The notes: generated by a model from the letters alone, not told the origin. A DNA stretch of 64,000 bases from Streptomyces coacervatus (GCF_029223485.1 NZ_JARHTP010000001.1:558001-622000), one strand, 5' to 3'; positions 9,080 to 18,361 are shown, numbered from the stretch's first letter. Program-made: numbers and translations.

Positions 9080-11752
9080 TCAACCCGCCTTCCCTACGCG
9101 GCGGGAGGCGATGAACCTGCCGTAGGGGAGGGGTTCCACCGTGGTGCCGTCGGGGAAGACGACGCGTGCGGTGGTGGCCGGCGGGACGTCGAGCGTGATG
9201 GTGAGCAGGTCGCCTGTTGTTCGCCATTCGACGGCGATCGTGCCCTGCGGGGACTCGTGCGTGCCTCGGGCCCACGGCACGGACGGGTGCGGGACGGGCG
9301 CGACCTCGAAGGACTCCCAGGCGACCGACCCGGGCGTCTGCCGCAGGCCCAGGACGTGGGTGTGCAGGAAGCGGACCACCGCGCCCTTGCTGTAGTGGTT
9401 GAGGGAGTCGTGCGCGGTGCCCTTGTCGTCGATGCCCTCCCAGTCCTCCCAGATGGTGGTCGCGCCGCGGTCGAGCATGTACAGCCAGGACGGCGCGGTG
9501 CGCTGGAGGAGCAGCTCGTAGGCGACGTCGGAGTGTCCTGTGTCGGCGAGGACGGGGAGCAGGTCGCCGGTCGCGAGGAAGCCGGTGCCGAGATGGGTGC
9601 CGGCCGTGCGGATCAGCGCGACCAGGCGCGTGGCGGCGGCCTCGCGCAGTGCATCGGGGACGAGGTCGAGCGACAGCGCGCGAACGTAACCGGCCTGGGT
9701 GTCGCCGACGGTGCGTCCGTCGGGGGAGAGGAACTCGGTGCGCCACGCGTCGCGGACCCGCTCGGCGATCTCGGCGTAGCGGTCCGCGTCCTCGGTACGG
9801 TCCAGCACCCGTGCCACGTGGGCCAGGGTCGCCGTCGAGCGGTACAGGAAGGCCGTGCCGATCTCGCCCTTGTCGGCCAGGAACCAGGCGACGGGATCGT
9901 CCTTGACCGGGTCGACACGGCTCCCGTCGGCCGCCCTCACCCGGGGCTCGGTCCATTCACCCCAGTGGAAGGAGCCGTCCCACAAGTACCGCTCGTGCGG
10001 CAGCGGTTCGGCCGAGCGCTCGGTCCGGGACGGGTGACGGAGCGTGCGGGCGGTCGTGAGCGCCCACTCCACCCAGCGGACCATCGCCTCCCAGTTCTCC
10101 GCCAGCACCTCCCGGTCGCCGTACGACTCGTACAGCTCCCACGGGACGGCGACGACGGCGTCGCCCCAGCCGGCCGAGCCGGTCATCATGGCGAACTGGT
10201 CGTCGAGGTGGTGTTTGATACGGCGTCCGTCGGGCGAGAAGTTGGCGATCCGGCCGTCGGGCAGCTGGTCGTCGCGGACGGAGCGGAGCCACTTGCGGCT
10301 GAAACCCAGGACGTCGTACAGGCGTGTCGCGGTGGGGGCGAAGACCTGGTAGTCGCCGGTCCAGGCGAGACGTTCGCGGGTCGGACAGTCGGTGGGTACA
10401 TCGACGGCGTTGCCGCGGAAGCTCCATTCGGCGATCTCGTGAAGGCGGTTGAGATCCTCGTGGCCGCACGCGAAGGTGCCGGTGCGGCGCAGGTCGGAGT
10501 GGATGACCCGCATGACGAGGCTCGCCGGGTCGAGCGGGGCGCCGTCGCGGCGGACACGGGCGTAGCGGAAGCCGTGCACGGTGTGGCGCGGCTCGAACGT
10601 CTCACCGCCGCCCGCGGACACCACCTCGTCGCGCTGGACGAAGGGGATCGATGCCTGGCCCGGCCGGGTCGCGTCCAGGTGAGCGGTCGTCAGGTCGCCG
10701 TCGGGGCCGAGGTGTTCGCCGTAGTCGATGACGGTACGGGTCCCGGCCGGTCCGAGGTCGCTCAGAGTGATCCGGCCGGAGGCGTTCTGACCGAAGTCGG
10801 CGATCCAGAGCCCGTCCCCGATCCGCCGGACCGACTGTGCGGGGCGCGACTCCACGACCCGCACCGGCGGTGCCGGCGACCAGGTGATCGCGGGTGCCTC
10901 GACCCGGTCCACGAGGACGGGCCGTTCGGCGCCGGGCCCGACGCGGAAGTCGGTGGTCTGCCCGTCCATGAGGTCGGCCCGGGTGATGGCCGACTCCGCG
11001 CTCGTCCACGTCCCGTCGGTGCGGACGACCTGCCGTGTGCCGTCCTCGTGCACGAGGTGGAGTTCGGCCCGCGCGCCGGGCAGCGTGCCCCAGCCGGCCG
11101 GTTGGCGGAAGGCGCCCACCTGGCCCCGGTACCAGCCGTCGGACAGCAGGATCTCGATGCGGTTGTCGCCCGTGACGACGGCGTCCGTGACGTCGTGGGC
11201 CTGGGCGTGGAGCGTACGGTCGTAGGAGGTGGCCCCGGGCGTGAGTTCGGCGGTGCCGGCCCGCTCGCCGTTGACGTACGCCTCGTACAGCCCGAGTGCC
11301 GTCGCGTACAGCCGTGCCGAGCGCACCCCGGCCCGCACCGGGAAGCGGGCCGACAGCGCGTATGCGGGCCGCCTGCCGTATCCGCGGTCGCCGGACTCGG
11401 CGGGACTGATCCAGCGCGCCCGCCAGTCGACGGCCAGCAGACCGCTCTCGAACGTGTGCCACCGCGACCACCGCGACCACGGCGACTCGCCGTCGGCGCC
11501 GAGCGCCCGGACCCGCCAGGCCACCCGACGGCCGCTGTCCAGCGCCGCCCACGGCCACGGGAGGAACCGGTGCCCGCCCACCGCAGTGGTCACAGCGGGC
11601 CGCGCCTCGCCGTCGACGGTGCACTCCACCCCGTACGCCACCGGGCGTGCCGCGTCCGACGGCGGTTTCCACGACAGCCGGGGCGCGGGCCCCGAGACGG
11701 GGAAGGTGTCACCGCCGCTGTCGATGCTCAGGTCGTACGGTGCGTTGTGCAT
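9080..11752 (-). CDS. Alpha-L-rhamnosidase, GH78 (copy 2)
   Basis: Second GH78 enzyme, 890 residues, only distantly similar to copy 1. ATG at 11752 has GGAGAAGG upstream. Domain order is an N-terminal beta-sandwich (PRLSWKPPSDAARPVAYGVE), a carbohydrate-binding-like module (SARLYATALGLYEAYVNGE), the helical barrel with DCPTRERLAWTGDYQVF and later GATTIWEDWEGID, and a C-terminal beta module. The conserved acidic residues of the TRERLAWTGD block are present. There is no signal peptide, so it is probably cytoplasmic. It is the last gene of the leftward GH1-SDR-glucuronidase-MFS-GH78 series, 61 bases after the MFS gene, and probably works on glycosides brought in by that transporter. Confidence 0.93.
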   Translation of the reverse strand: MHNAPYDLSIDSGGDTFPVSGPAPRLSWKPPSDAARPVAYGVECTVDGEARPAVTTAVGGHRFLPWPWAALDSGRRVAWRVRALGADGESPWSRWSRWHTFESGLLAVDWRARWISPAESGDRGYGRRPAYALSARFPVRAGVRSARLYATALGLYEAYVNGERAGTAELTPGATSYDRTLHAQAHDVTDAVVTGDNRIEILLSDGWYRGQVGAFRQPAGWGTLPGARAELHLVHEDGTRQVVRTDGTWTSAESAITRADLMDGQTTDFRVGPGAERPVLVDRVEAPAITWSPAPPVRVVESRPAQSVRRIGDGLWIADFGQNASGRITLSDLGPAGTRTVIDYGEHLGPDGDLTTAHLDATRPGQASIPFVQRDEVVSAGGGETFEPRHTVHGFRYARVRRDGAPLDPASLVMRVIHSDLRRTGTFACGHEDLNRLHEIAEWSFRGNAVDVPTDCPTRERLAWTGDYQVFAPTATRLYDVLGFSRKWLRSVRDDQLPDGRIANFSPDGRRIKHHLDDQFAMMTGSAGWGDAVVAVPWELYESYGDREVLAENWEAMVRWVEWALTTARTLRHPSRTERSAEPLPHERYLWDGSFHWGEWTEPRVRAADGSRVDPVKDDPVAWFLADKGEIGTAFLYRSTATLAHVARVLDRTEDADRYAEIAERVRDAWRTEFLSPDGRTVGDTQAGYVRALSLDLVPDALREAAATRLVALIRTAGTHLGTGFLATGDLLPVLADTGHSDVAYELLLQRTAPSWLYMLDRGATTIWEDWEGIDDKGTAHDSLNHYSKGAVVRFLHTHVLGLRQTPGSVAWESFEVAPVPHPSVPWARGTHESPQGTIAVEWRTTGDLLTITLDVPPATTARVVFPDGTTVEPLPYGRFIASRRVGKAG

Positions 11753-11813
11753 GCTGTGCCTTCTCCGAACTCGGTGGAACAGGATGTCTCTCGGGACGCC
11801 GGCCGGGGTGGCG

Positions 11814-13166
11814 CTACCGGACAGACTTGATCTTGAACTTGACGATGAGGCCGCCGACCAGGGCCAGGACCGCGCCGATCAGGTAGAGCTGGGTGTAGTT
11901 CTTCTCGCCGCCGTCGCTGACGCCGAGGGTGATGACGAGCGGGGCGATCAGCGGGGCGACGGCGCTGGGGACCTTCTGTGCGAAGGCGACGACGGCGAGA
12001 TAGCGGCCGGCCTCGGCCCGGTCCGGCAGGACGGCGAACACGATCGCCTGGTCGACGGCGCTGAACAACGCGATGGCGAACTGCATCAGCACCGCGCCGA
12101 CGACCAGTTGAGGCAACGAGTGGGCGAACGCCTCGGTGACCGCCCCGGCGACGAACACCGCGGAGCCGATCAGGGCGAACAGCTTGCGCCGGCCGAGCTT
12201 GTCGGAGAGGAAGCCGCCCCCGATGGCACCGCCGGCGGCGGCCATCACGCCCACGGTTCCGATGACCGTCACGATCCCGGCGACCTCCTTGACCGGAAGG
12301 TCGAGCCGCTGCGCGTAGAAGAAGGTGCCGAAGGTGGTGTTGAAGTACAGGCCCATGAAGAAGACGAACCGGCCGAGCCAGTTCCAGCCGAAATCCGGGT
12401 ACTTGCGCGCGTTGAAGCCGTAGCTGGCGACCACGCTCCGCAGCGTCACGCCGCTGGTGCGCACGAGCGCGCGGGAGTCCCCCTCGGGCTTGAACACCGG
12501 GAACAGGATCACCAGGGCCGCACCCAGGACGCCCGGGACCAGGAACACCAGGAACGTGCTGGAGGCCACCCCGTACGCGAGGCCGATGCCGATCACGGGG
12601 GCGATCTGGGTCATGACACTGGTCAGCGCCGAGACCCGCCCGCGCTGCTCCTCGGGCACCCGGTCCGCCTGGACGTTCTGGACGGCCTGCCCGGTCGTGG
12701 CCCAGCCGATCATGCCGACGACCCACGCCAGGCCCAGCAGGAGGACCGACGGTGCGAGGGCCACTCCGACGAGCGCGACGGTGCCGAGCAGGGCGCCGCC
12801 GATCATGAAGGGGGTCCGGCGGCCGAGCCGGGAACGGGTCCGGTCGCTCCAGAGGCCGATCAGCGGGCTGAGGACCAGGTAGACGAACTGCGCGGACCCG
12901 GTGACGTAGCCGAGCTGTTCCTCGTGCCCGGGCGCCAGATCGGAGATCCGCATCGCGAGCGAGTAGGAGAGGGGCACCATCAGGGCCAGGGAAGCGCCGA
13001 AACTGGCGATCATCAGCCAGAGGAGGTAGTCCCTGCCGACCTTCTGCAGCGGCGGCGCCTCGATCTCGGGCTCGGCGGGCGGCTCGGTGGGAACCCCGGC
13101 GGCGTCCTGCGGCGACACCGTCAAGGGGGGCACCACCACGCTGACGTCTCGGTCGGCGTGAGGCAT
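11814..13166 (-). CDS. MFS transporter, glycoside/sugar symporter-like
   Basis: Inner-membrane major-facilitator protein of 450 residues with about 12 predicted helices. A hydrophilic, Pro/Glu-rich N-terminus of roughly 50 residues precedes the first helix (LLWLMIASFGASLALMVPLS). The loop between helices 2 and 3 has the MFS pattern GLWSDRTRSRLGRR, and a second copy (GGFLSDKLGRRK) marks the second half. The start ATG follows an excellent ribosome site (AAGGAG). It resembles sugar or glycoside symporters rather than drug exporters, though family alone does not prove direction. Lying between the beta-glucuronidase and rhamnosidase genes, it most likely imports intact glycosides for intracellular hydrolysis. 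Confidence 0.87.
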   Translation of the reverse strand: MPHADRDVSVVVPPLTVSPQDAAGVPTEPPAEPEIEAPPLQKVGRDYLLWLMIASFGASLALMVPLSYSLAMRISDLAPGHEEQLGYVTGSAQFVYLVLSPLIGLWSDRTRSRLGRRTPFMIGGALLGTVALVGVALAPSVLLLGLAWVVGMIGWATTGQAVQNVQADRVPEEQRGRVSALTSVMTQIAPVIGIGLAYGVASSTFLVFLVPGVLGAALVILFPVFKPEGDSRALVRTSGVTLRSVVASYGFNARKYPDFGWNWLGRFVFFMGLYFNTTFGTFFYAQRLDLPVKEVAGIVTVIGTVGVMAAAGGAIGGGFLSDKLGRRKLFALIGSAVFVAGAVTEAFAHSLPQLVVGAVLMQFAIALFSAVDQAIVFAVLPDRAEAGRYLAVVAFAQKVPSAVAPLIAPLVITLGVSDGGEKNYTQLYLIGAVLALVGGLIVKFKIKSVR

Positions 13167-13343
13167 GAGGACTCCTTTGTCACATGGTCACGAGGGGTGG
13201 CGGCAGCCGACGGGCGCCAGGGACGGCCGTCTTCGGGACGGCGGGCGAGGATGCCGGCGGCACGGTCGATGCCGTACCGCCGACCGGTCCCGGGGTCGAG
13301 GCATGGGCCGCCTTCTCGGTCGCGCGGCGCAGCGGCAGCCCAG

Positions 13344-13381
13344 TGCTGCGCAACGGAAGCCCCCTGCTGCGCAACGAAAGC
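13344..13381. repeat. Short tandem repeat in the MFS/glucuronidase gap
   Basis: The 240-base gap between the beta-glucuronidase stop and the MFS start contains two near-identical 17-base units, TGCTGCGCAACGGAAGC (13344-13360) and TGCTGCGCAACGAAAGC (13365-13381), 21 bases apart. That is two helical turns, so they could be tandem protein-binding sites. I see no other feature in the gap. It is long for an operon gap, so the MFS gene may have its own promoter here. Confidence 0.45.
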
Positions 13382-13406
13382 GCGACGCCGCGCGCCCCCG
13401 CAGCTG

Positions 13407-15218
13407 TCAGTCGGCCGTGGCCTCGCCGGGCTTGCGGCCGTCCAGGCCGTGCCAGCGTCGGCGCAGGGCGGACGCGGCGGACTTGGGCTTGCGGTCGCGG
13501 GTGAACACGCCCTTCTTGTTGCCGTCGACGCGGTGGATGCCGGGCGAGGTCTGGAAGTCGGCGAAGTTCCAGACGTGTTCGCCGACGAACTCGGGGATGC
13601 GGTCGAACACGCGGTGGTACATGGCGAGGAAGTCGCTCTGGTACTCCTCGCTCCACGGGGTGTCCCAGACGGAGTGCAGGCCGGGCTGGGTGTCGGCGCC
13701 GTACTCGGACATCATGACGGGCTTGCCGAAGCGCTGGACCCACCCGCGCAGGTCCTGTTCCAGATACCCCTCGGCGGTCGCGAGGTCGCCCGTGAACAGG
13801 TACCAGCCGTAGTAGCGGTTGATGCTCAGGACGTCGAACAGGTCGCCGATCTGGTCGTTCTGCGGGGTCGCGAACATGACGGCGGCGTAGGTGAGGGGCC
13901 GGGTCGGGTCGAGCTTGCGGGCCAGTTCGACCAGGGGCTCGAAGTAGTCGCGCGCGCCGTCCTCGTTGGAGGCCGGCTCGTTGGCGAGGCACCACATCAC
14001 CACGCTCGGGTGGTTCCTGTCCCGCTCGATCAGCTCCCGCAGGTGCTGGGCGTGGACGTCCCGTGTCGTTCCGCCGAAGTTCTCCGGCGCGAAGGTGGGG
14101 GTCGGCGGAACACCGGTGAGCCCGCCCTGGACTCCCAGGTTGAGGCCGACGGCGGCGGTCTCGTCGATGACGACGATGCCGTGCCGGTCGGCGAAGTCCA
14201 GGACCTCTTCGGCGTAGGGGTAGTGGGAGGTGCGGAAGGAGTTGGCGCCCGTCCACTCCATCAGCTGGAAGTCGTGCACGAGGTAGGCGTCGTCGTGGCC
14301 CTTGCCGCGGACCGGGGTGTCCTCGTGTTTGCCGAAGCCGGTGAAGTAGAAGGGCTCGCCGTTGATGAGGAAGTCGGTGCCCCGCACCAGGACGGTACGG
14401 ACGCCGAAGGGCTGGGTGTAGCTGTCTACGGTCTCCCCGTCCACCGTCAACTCCACGACGAGGTCGTAGAGATAGGCCGCGCCCGGCTGCCAGAGCGTGA
14501 CGTCCTCGATGCGCAGGACGCCCTCGGGGCCGTGGCCCTCCGCGACGGTCCGGCCGGACTCGTCCACCGCACGCACCCGCACGGTGACGGTGTCGGCGTG
14601 CTCGCCGTCGGCCTCCACGCGGTACTGGACGGTGCCGGCCGTGCCGTCCCGTCCGGTGACGACGGTGACGTCCTCGACGAAGGTCGTCGGCGTGCTGTAC
14701 AGGCGGACCGGGCGCGCGATGCCCGCGTAGTTGTAGAAGTCGTGCAGATACGACTGCCGTTCGCGGCCGTCGGGGCCGGTCGTGACGGTGCCGGGCGGGA
14801 TCGTCACGTTGGTCAGCCGGTTGTCGACGCCGACCGTCAGCCGGAACTCGGCGCCGGGTTCGACGACGCCGGTGAGGTCCGCCTCGAACGGTGTGTAGCC
14901 GCCGGTGTGTTCGGCCACGAGCCGTTGGTCGACGTAGACCTGCGCGGCGTGGGTCACGGAACCGAAGCGCAGGATCACGCGTTCGCCGGTCCAGCCGCGC
15001 GGCACGCGCACGTCGCGCTGGTACCAGACGACTCCGACGTGGTCACGGATCTCCGGGTCCACGAACAGGTCGTTGTAGCTGGCGGGCACGGGGACTTCGA
15101 GCGGTGGGGCGAGACGCGACGCCCACGGGGTCGCGCCGGCCCGGGTGCCGAGAGCGAACCGCCACAGGCCGTCGAGACCGACGAGATCGCGGGTGGGGGT
15201 GGTGCGGGGCGAGAGCAT
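13407..15218 (-). CDS. uidA: Beta-glucuronidase, GH2
   Basis: A 603-residue GH2 enzyme, the same length as Escherichia coli UidA and very similar along its whole length. Domains are a sugar-binding jelly roll, an immunoglobulin-like domain and a C-terminal TIM barrel. The acid/base Glu is in MWCLANEPASNEDGARDYF (Glu414) and the nucleophile in MMSEYGADT (Glu505), matching E. coli 413 and 504. The glucuronate-specific NKKG motif (GNKKGVFTRDRKPKS) that contacts the substrate carboxylate is present, which separates it from beta-galactosidases. NRYYGWYLFTGDL is also conserved. ATG at 15218 follows TAGGAA. There is no signal peptide, so it should hydrolyse imported beta-D-glucuronides such as flavonoid or saponin glucuronides. 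Confidence 0.94.
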   Translation of the reverse strand: MLSPRTTPTRDLVGLDGLWRFALGTRAGATPWASRLAPPLEVPVPASYNDLFVDPEIRDHVGVVWYQRDVRVPRGWTGERVILRFGSVTHAAQVYVDQRLVAEHTGGYTPFEADLTGVVEPGAEFRLTVGVDNRLTNVTIPPGTVTTGPDGRERQSYLHDFYNYAGIARPVRLYSTPTTFVEDVTVVTGRDGTAGTVQYRVEADGEHADTVTVRVRAVDESGRTVAEGHGPEGVLRIEDVTLWQPGAAYLYDLVVELTVDGETVDSYTQPFGVRTVLVRGTDFLINGEPFYFTGFGKHEDTPVRGKGHDDAYLVHDFQLMEWTGANSFRTSHYPYAEEVLDFADRHGIVVIDETAAVGLNLGVQGGLTGVPPTPTFAPENFGGTTRDVHAQHLRELIERDRNHPSVVMWCLANEPASNEDGARDYFEPLVELARKLDPTRPLTYAAVMFATPQNDQIGDLFDVLSINRYYGWYLFTGDLATAEGYLEQDLRGWVQRFGKPVMMSEYGADTQPGLHSVWDTPWSEEYQSDFLAMYHRVFDRIPEFVGEHVWNFADFQTSPGIHRVDGNKKGVFTRDRKPKSAASALRRRWHGLDGRKPGEATAD

Positions 15219-15262
15219 GGGGTTCCTACCGGGTCGTCGGAGCAGTGGGGGGCGGTGCGCGG

Positions 15263-16078
15263 TTACGAGGTCTCGCCGGCGTCGGCGAGGAGCGTGCTGC
15301 CCGTCATGAAGGCCGAGAGGTCGCTCGCGCAGAACAGCACTACCCGGGCGATGTCGTCGGGCACGCCGAGCCGGCCGAGCGGGCCCGGCTGCATCACGGA
15401 CATGAACGAGTCGGCGTCCACTCCGGCCGCGGCGGCCGCCGCCATGTTCCCCTCGGTCGGTACGAACGTCGGTGCGATGCCCAGCACGCGGATGCCCAAC
15501 GGGGCGAACTCCAGGGCCAGTTGGCGGGTGAGGCCGCGTGCCGCGTGCTTGGAGCCGACGTACGCGGCGAGCCCGGGGGCCGTCCCGCGGAACCCGGCCG
15601 TGGAGACGACGTTGACGATGACGCCCCCGTGTCCGGCGTCGCTCATCCGGCGCGCGGCCTCGCGGGAGCCGAGGAAGACGCCGCGGGTGTTGACCGCGAA
15701 CACCTCGTCGAAGGCCTTGGCGGACATCTCCAGCGCGGGCACGCTGGGGAAGATCCCGGCGTTGTTCACCCAGATGTCGATGCCGCCCAGCTCCCGGACC
15801 GCGAGGTCGGCGGCGGCCACCACGCTGTCGGGGTCGGTGACGTCCAGGTGGGCGGCCAGGGCGCGGCCGGGGCCTCGGGCGCCGAGCTCCTGGGCGGCGG
15901 CGGTGGCGAGCTCGTCGTGGATGTCCGCGACGAGCACATCGGCTCCCGCCTCGGCCAGCCGCTCGGCGACGGCCCGGCCGAGCCCCTGGCCCGCGCCGGT
16001 CACGACGGCGCGCCGCCCGGCCAGGGAGACGAGTTCGGCCAGGGACTTGGACGAGACCTCGGGTACGGATATCTGCAC
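15263..16078 (-). CDS. SDR-family NAD(P)-dependent oxidoreductase
   Basis: Classical short-chain dehydrogenase of 271 residues starting at GTG after GGAGGGA. It has the cofactor-binding TGAGQGLG near residue 28, NNAG near 105, a serine in NVVSTAGF, and the catalytic YVGSK. An aspartate at the end of beta strand 2 (VLVADIHD) suggests NAD rather than NADP. It lies between the GH1 and glucuronidase genes with gaps of 27 and 44 bases, so it is part of that operon. Likely substrates are a released sugar or a hydroxyl group of the aglycone or glycoside. The sequence does not decide between these. Confidence 0.87.
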   Translation of the reverse strand: MQISVPEVSSKSLAELVSLAGRRAVVTGAGQGLGRAVAERLAEAGADVLVADIHDELATAAAQELGARGPGRALAAHLDVTDPDSVVAAADLAVRELGGIDIWVNNAGIFPSVPALEMSAKAFDEVFAVNTRGVFLGSREAARRMSDAGHGGVIVNVVSTAGFRGTAPGLAAYVGSKHAARGLTRQLALEFAPLGIRVLGIAPTFVPTEGNMAAAAAAGVDADSFMSVMQPGPLGRLGVPDDIARVVLFCASDLSAFMTGSTLLADAGETS

Positions 16079-16105
16079 GGTGTGTCCCTCCGGTGGAAGT
16101 GCGGG

Positions 16106-17308
16106 TCAGATCCGGCCGCGGCGGGCGGTCTCGCCCAGCCAGTAGAGCGAGGGCTTGGGGCGGCGCTCGAACGTCTCGCGGTCGACCTCGACCAGACCGA
16201 AGGTCGGCGCCCAGTGGCCCCACTCGTAGTTGTCGAGCAGGCTCCAGTGCAGATAGCCGCGGACGTCCGCCCCGTCGGCGATCGCCTTGCCGAGGTGTTC
16301 CAGGGCCTCGCCCGTGTACGCGATGCGACGGGTGTCGTCGCCGGTGGCGATGCCGTTCTCGGTGATCAGGATCGGCAGGCCGCCGGTGACCTCGGCGGTG
16401 TGCCGCACCGCGATGCCTAGGGCGTCGGGCCGGTAGGCGGTGCCCACGAGCGTGTTGTCCGGGTGCTGCGGGTGGGGCTCGATGCCGTCCAGGTCGACCC
16501 ACTGGCTGGAGTAGGACTGCACGCCCACGAAGTCGTCGCCGCGCGAGCCCGCCAGGTAGAGGTCCTCCCACACGTATTCGAGATCCCGCTTGTTGTTCTC
16601 CGCTCCGGGACGGGCCACGAAGGCGCGGTTGGCGACCGTCCAGCCGACCTTGGCGTCGGTCCGCTCGTGCAGCACCGTTCGCGCGGCCTGGTGTGCCTCG
16701 ACGAGCCGCTGGCCGATCACCACGTCGGGGGCGGGCAGTTGCGGGCGCGGGCCCTCGTTGTCGAGGGTGGGGCTCTGCCACTCGCCGGCGGCCTGCGGGT
16801 TCTGGAAGGCCCGGGCCATGCCGATCATGATGGCCAGCATGTTCGGCTCGTTCATGGTGACGACCCACTCGACGCCTTCGAGGATCGGCGCGACCGTCTC
16901 GACGTAGGTCCGGAACCGGTCCACCGCACGGTCGCCCAGCCAGCCGCCTTCCTCCGCGAACCAGAGCGGGCTGGTGAAGTGGTGCAGGGTGACGACCGGC
17001 GTCAGGCCGAGTTCGAAGGCCGTTTCGATCATGCGCCGGTAGTGGGCGAGTTCGGCGCGCGAGACCAGGCCGGGAAGCGGCTCGATCCGTGCCCACTCGA
17101 TACCGAAGCGGTAGGAGTTCAGCCCGGCGTCCGCGAGCAACTGCATGTCCTCGCGGTACCGGTGGTAGCTGTCGCAGGCGTCGCCGCTGCGCTCCATGCC
17201 CGGGACGCGTCCCTCGTTCGCCCAGAAGTCGCTGTTGAGGTTGTTGCCCTCGATCTGGTGCGGTGCCGTGGATGCGCCCCAGAGGAAACCGGGAGCGAGT
17301 TCGGTCAT
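16106..17308 (-). CDS. Beta-glucosidase family protein, GH1
   Basis: GH1 glycosidase of 400 residues, somewhat shorter than the usual 440-480. It starts MTELAPGFLWGASTAPHQIE, the normal first barrel strand. The acid/base Glu lies in VVTMNEPN (Glu154) and the nucleophile in ILITENG (Glu317), so the catalytic pair is intact. HWSLLDNYEW, which holds subsite residues, is also present. The protein is the first gene of the leftward glycosidase operon and sits behind the duplicated promoter/operator. With no signal peptide it should act in the cytoplasm on beta-glucosides or related beta-glycosides. The exact sugar specificity cannot be read from sequence. Confidence 0.92.
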   Translation of the reverse strand: MTELAPGFLWGASTAPHQIEGNNLNSDFWANEGRVPGMERSGDACDSYHRYREDMQLLADAGLNSYRFGIEWARIEPLPGLVSRAELAHYRRMIETAFELGLTPVVTLHHFTSPLWFAEEGGWLGDRAVDRFRTYVETVAPILEGVEWVVTMNEPNMLAIMIGMARAFQNPQAAGEWQSPTLDNEGPRPQLPAPDVVIGQRLVEAHQAARTVLHERTDAKVGWTVANRAFVARPGAENNKRDLEYVWEDLYLAGSRGDDFVGVQSYSSQWVDLDGIEPHPQHPDNTLVGTAYRPDALGIAVRHTAEVTGGLPILITENGIATGDDTRRIAYTGEALEHLGKAIADGADVRGYLHWSLLDNYEWGHWAPTFGLVEVDRETFERRPKPSLYWLGETARRGRI

Positions 17309-17447
17309 CGTCGACTGCCTTCCTGAGTGCCGATGGTGACGGGCCCGGCGATGCGCGGCCCGCCGGGGCGGTCCGACCTGCCTGAGTGGCCGGGAGCGCG
17401 AGTGCTGGACGTGGATCAGGACGATGGCTGCGTCCGGACGTCAACTG

Positions 17448-17534
17448 TTACCATGTGGTTGGTTTTCGCTGGAACGTAAACCGGGATCGAGGGGCAGGGA
17501 AGATGGCCGGGTGATTTCGTAACCTGAGCGTTAC
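17448..17534 (-). promoter_or_regulatory. Promoter/operator region of the GH1 operon, copy 2
   Basis: Counterpart of the region at 3641-3728. It contains the operator-like TTACCATGTGGTTG (17448-17461), then matching blocks TTTC, GGAACGTAA and GGGAAGA, and a perfect palindrome GTAACCTGAGCGTTAC (17519-17534). Orientation relative to the leftward gene and the 71-base spacing match copy 1. I infer co-regulation of the GH1 operon and the ABC importer. The rest of the 510-base gap (17309-17818) holds a stem-loop listed separately and nothing else I can identify. Confidence 0.6.
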
Positions 17535-17622
17535 ATTCGGGCGGGCCCTCTCGGTCCCGGAGTGCGTCGGCGGACCAAGATGAGAATCAGACTCCCGAAT
17601 ATTGAAAGCTTCCTCGCACACG

Positions 17623-17660
17623 CGAGAGTTTCGCTCTCCTGGGAGAGATTGAAACTCTCG
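17623..17660. repeat. 38-base nested inverted repeat
   Basis: Perfect outer arms CGAGAGTTTC (17623-17632) and GAAACTCTCG (17651-17660) enclose inner arms CTCTC (17634-17638) and GAGAG (17643-17647). It lies between the divergent GH1 operon and the VOC lipoprotein gene. It has no trailing T-run and is not at a gene end, so an operator or an RNA leader structure is likelier than a terminator. Confidence 0.55.
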
Positions 17661-17818
17661 GGATCACGATGGTGGCGGCGTCGGTGCGCCGTACGGCGGC
17701 AACCAGCGCACCTTTCCGGCTGCGCACGAAGTCCCGTCGCGTTCACGCGCGCCGACCGACCGCTCGCCGTCGAACACAGATCACGCCACACTCGCCCGAG
17801 AGATGGAGAGGCTCCTTG

Positions 17819-18361
17819 ATGCGTCGACGAGCGATTCTGCTTGCTGTACCGCTGATACTTGCGGTCGGGTGCGGTGCGCCCGCCGGGACCAGAGCGGCGA
17901 CGGACTCACACGTGACCACCGGGAATGCGGTCGCCGCGCGGCTGGCCGGCTCGCCGGCCACCGGTGTGTCGACGAACCGCTTGGCTTCGGACAGTTCGGC
18001 TGCGCCGACCGGAACCATCATCATGGTCAAGCTCTACGTGGGCACCCTCGATGCCGGTGAAGCGTTCTACGGCCGGGTGTTCGGCGCGAAATTCGCCGTC
18101 GCCCAGGGAGAGACCGCGCATGTCGTGGTGTTTCCGAACGGAGGGCCCGGGCTCGTTCTCCTGAAGAGAGGCCCTCACGACTGGAAGAAGAAGGGCAGCT
18201 TCATCATCCAGGTCCCGGACCTGGACATCGCGAAGGCACGGGCGGTCGCGAACGGTGCCACGGTCCAGGGCGAGTTCGAAGGCGGCCCGGACGGGCAGTC
18301 CCGATCCGTCGATGTCCTCGATCCATGGGGCAACCAGGTCGAGATTCTGCAGACGGGCTGA
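17819..18361 (+). CDS. VOC-superfamily (glyoxalase-like) lipoprotein
   Basis: A 180-residue secreted lipoprotein. ATG at 17819 follows GGAGAGG and starts a signal peptide (MRRRAILLAVPLILAVGC) with a lipobox at Cys18. A low-complexity linker of about 45 residues leads to one VOC module (IIMVKLYVGTLDAGEAFYGR to DPWGNQVEIL). This has the paired beta-alpha-beta-beta-beta repeats of glyoxalase and bleomycin-resistance folds. VOC proteins often bind a metal through His/Glu residues; here the usual first His is not obvious, so catalysis is uncertain. Export of a VOC domain to the cell surface is uncommon. It is monocistronic and ends before a strong hairpin. Confidence 0.8.
   Translation: MRRRAILLAVPLILAVGCGAPAGTRAATDSHVTTGNAVAARLAGSPATGVSTNRLASDSSAAPTGTIIMVKLYVGTLDAGEAFYGRVFGAKFAVAQGETAHVVVFPNGGPGLVLLKRGPHDWKKKGSFIIQVPDLDIAKARAVANGATVQGEFEGGPDGQSRSVDVLDPWGNQVEILQTG

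Noticed and set aside
13344..13381. Treating the two-unit repeat as a transposon end
   Set aside because: There are only two copies in direct orientation, with no transposase or target duplication nearby.
11229..16145. A very long open frame on the plus strand across the GH1, SDR, glucuronidase and MFS genes
   Set aside because: The minus-strand genes have intact catalytic motifs and ribosome sites; the plus frame has neither and crosses several gene borders.
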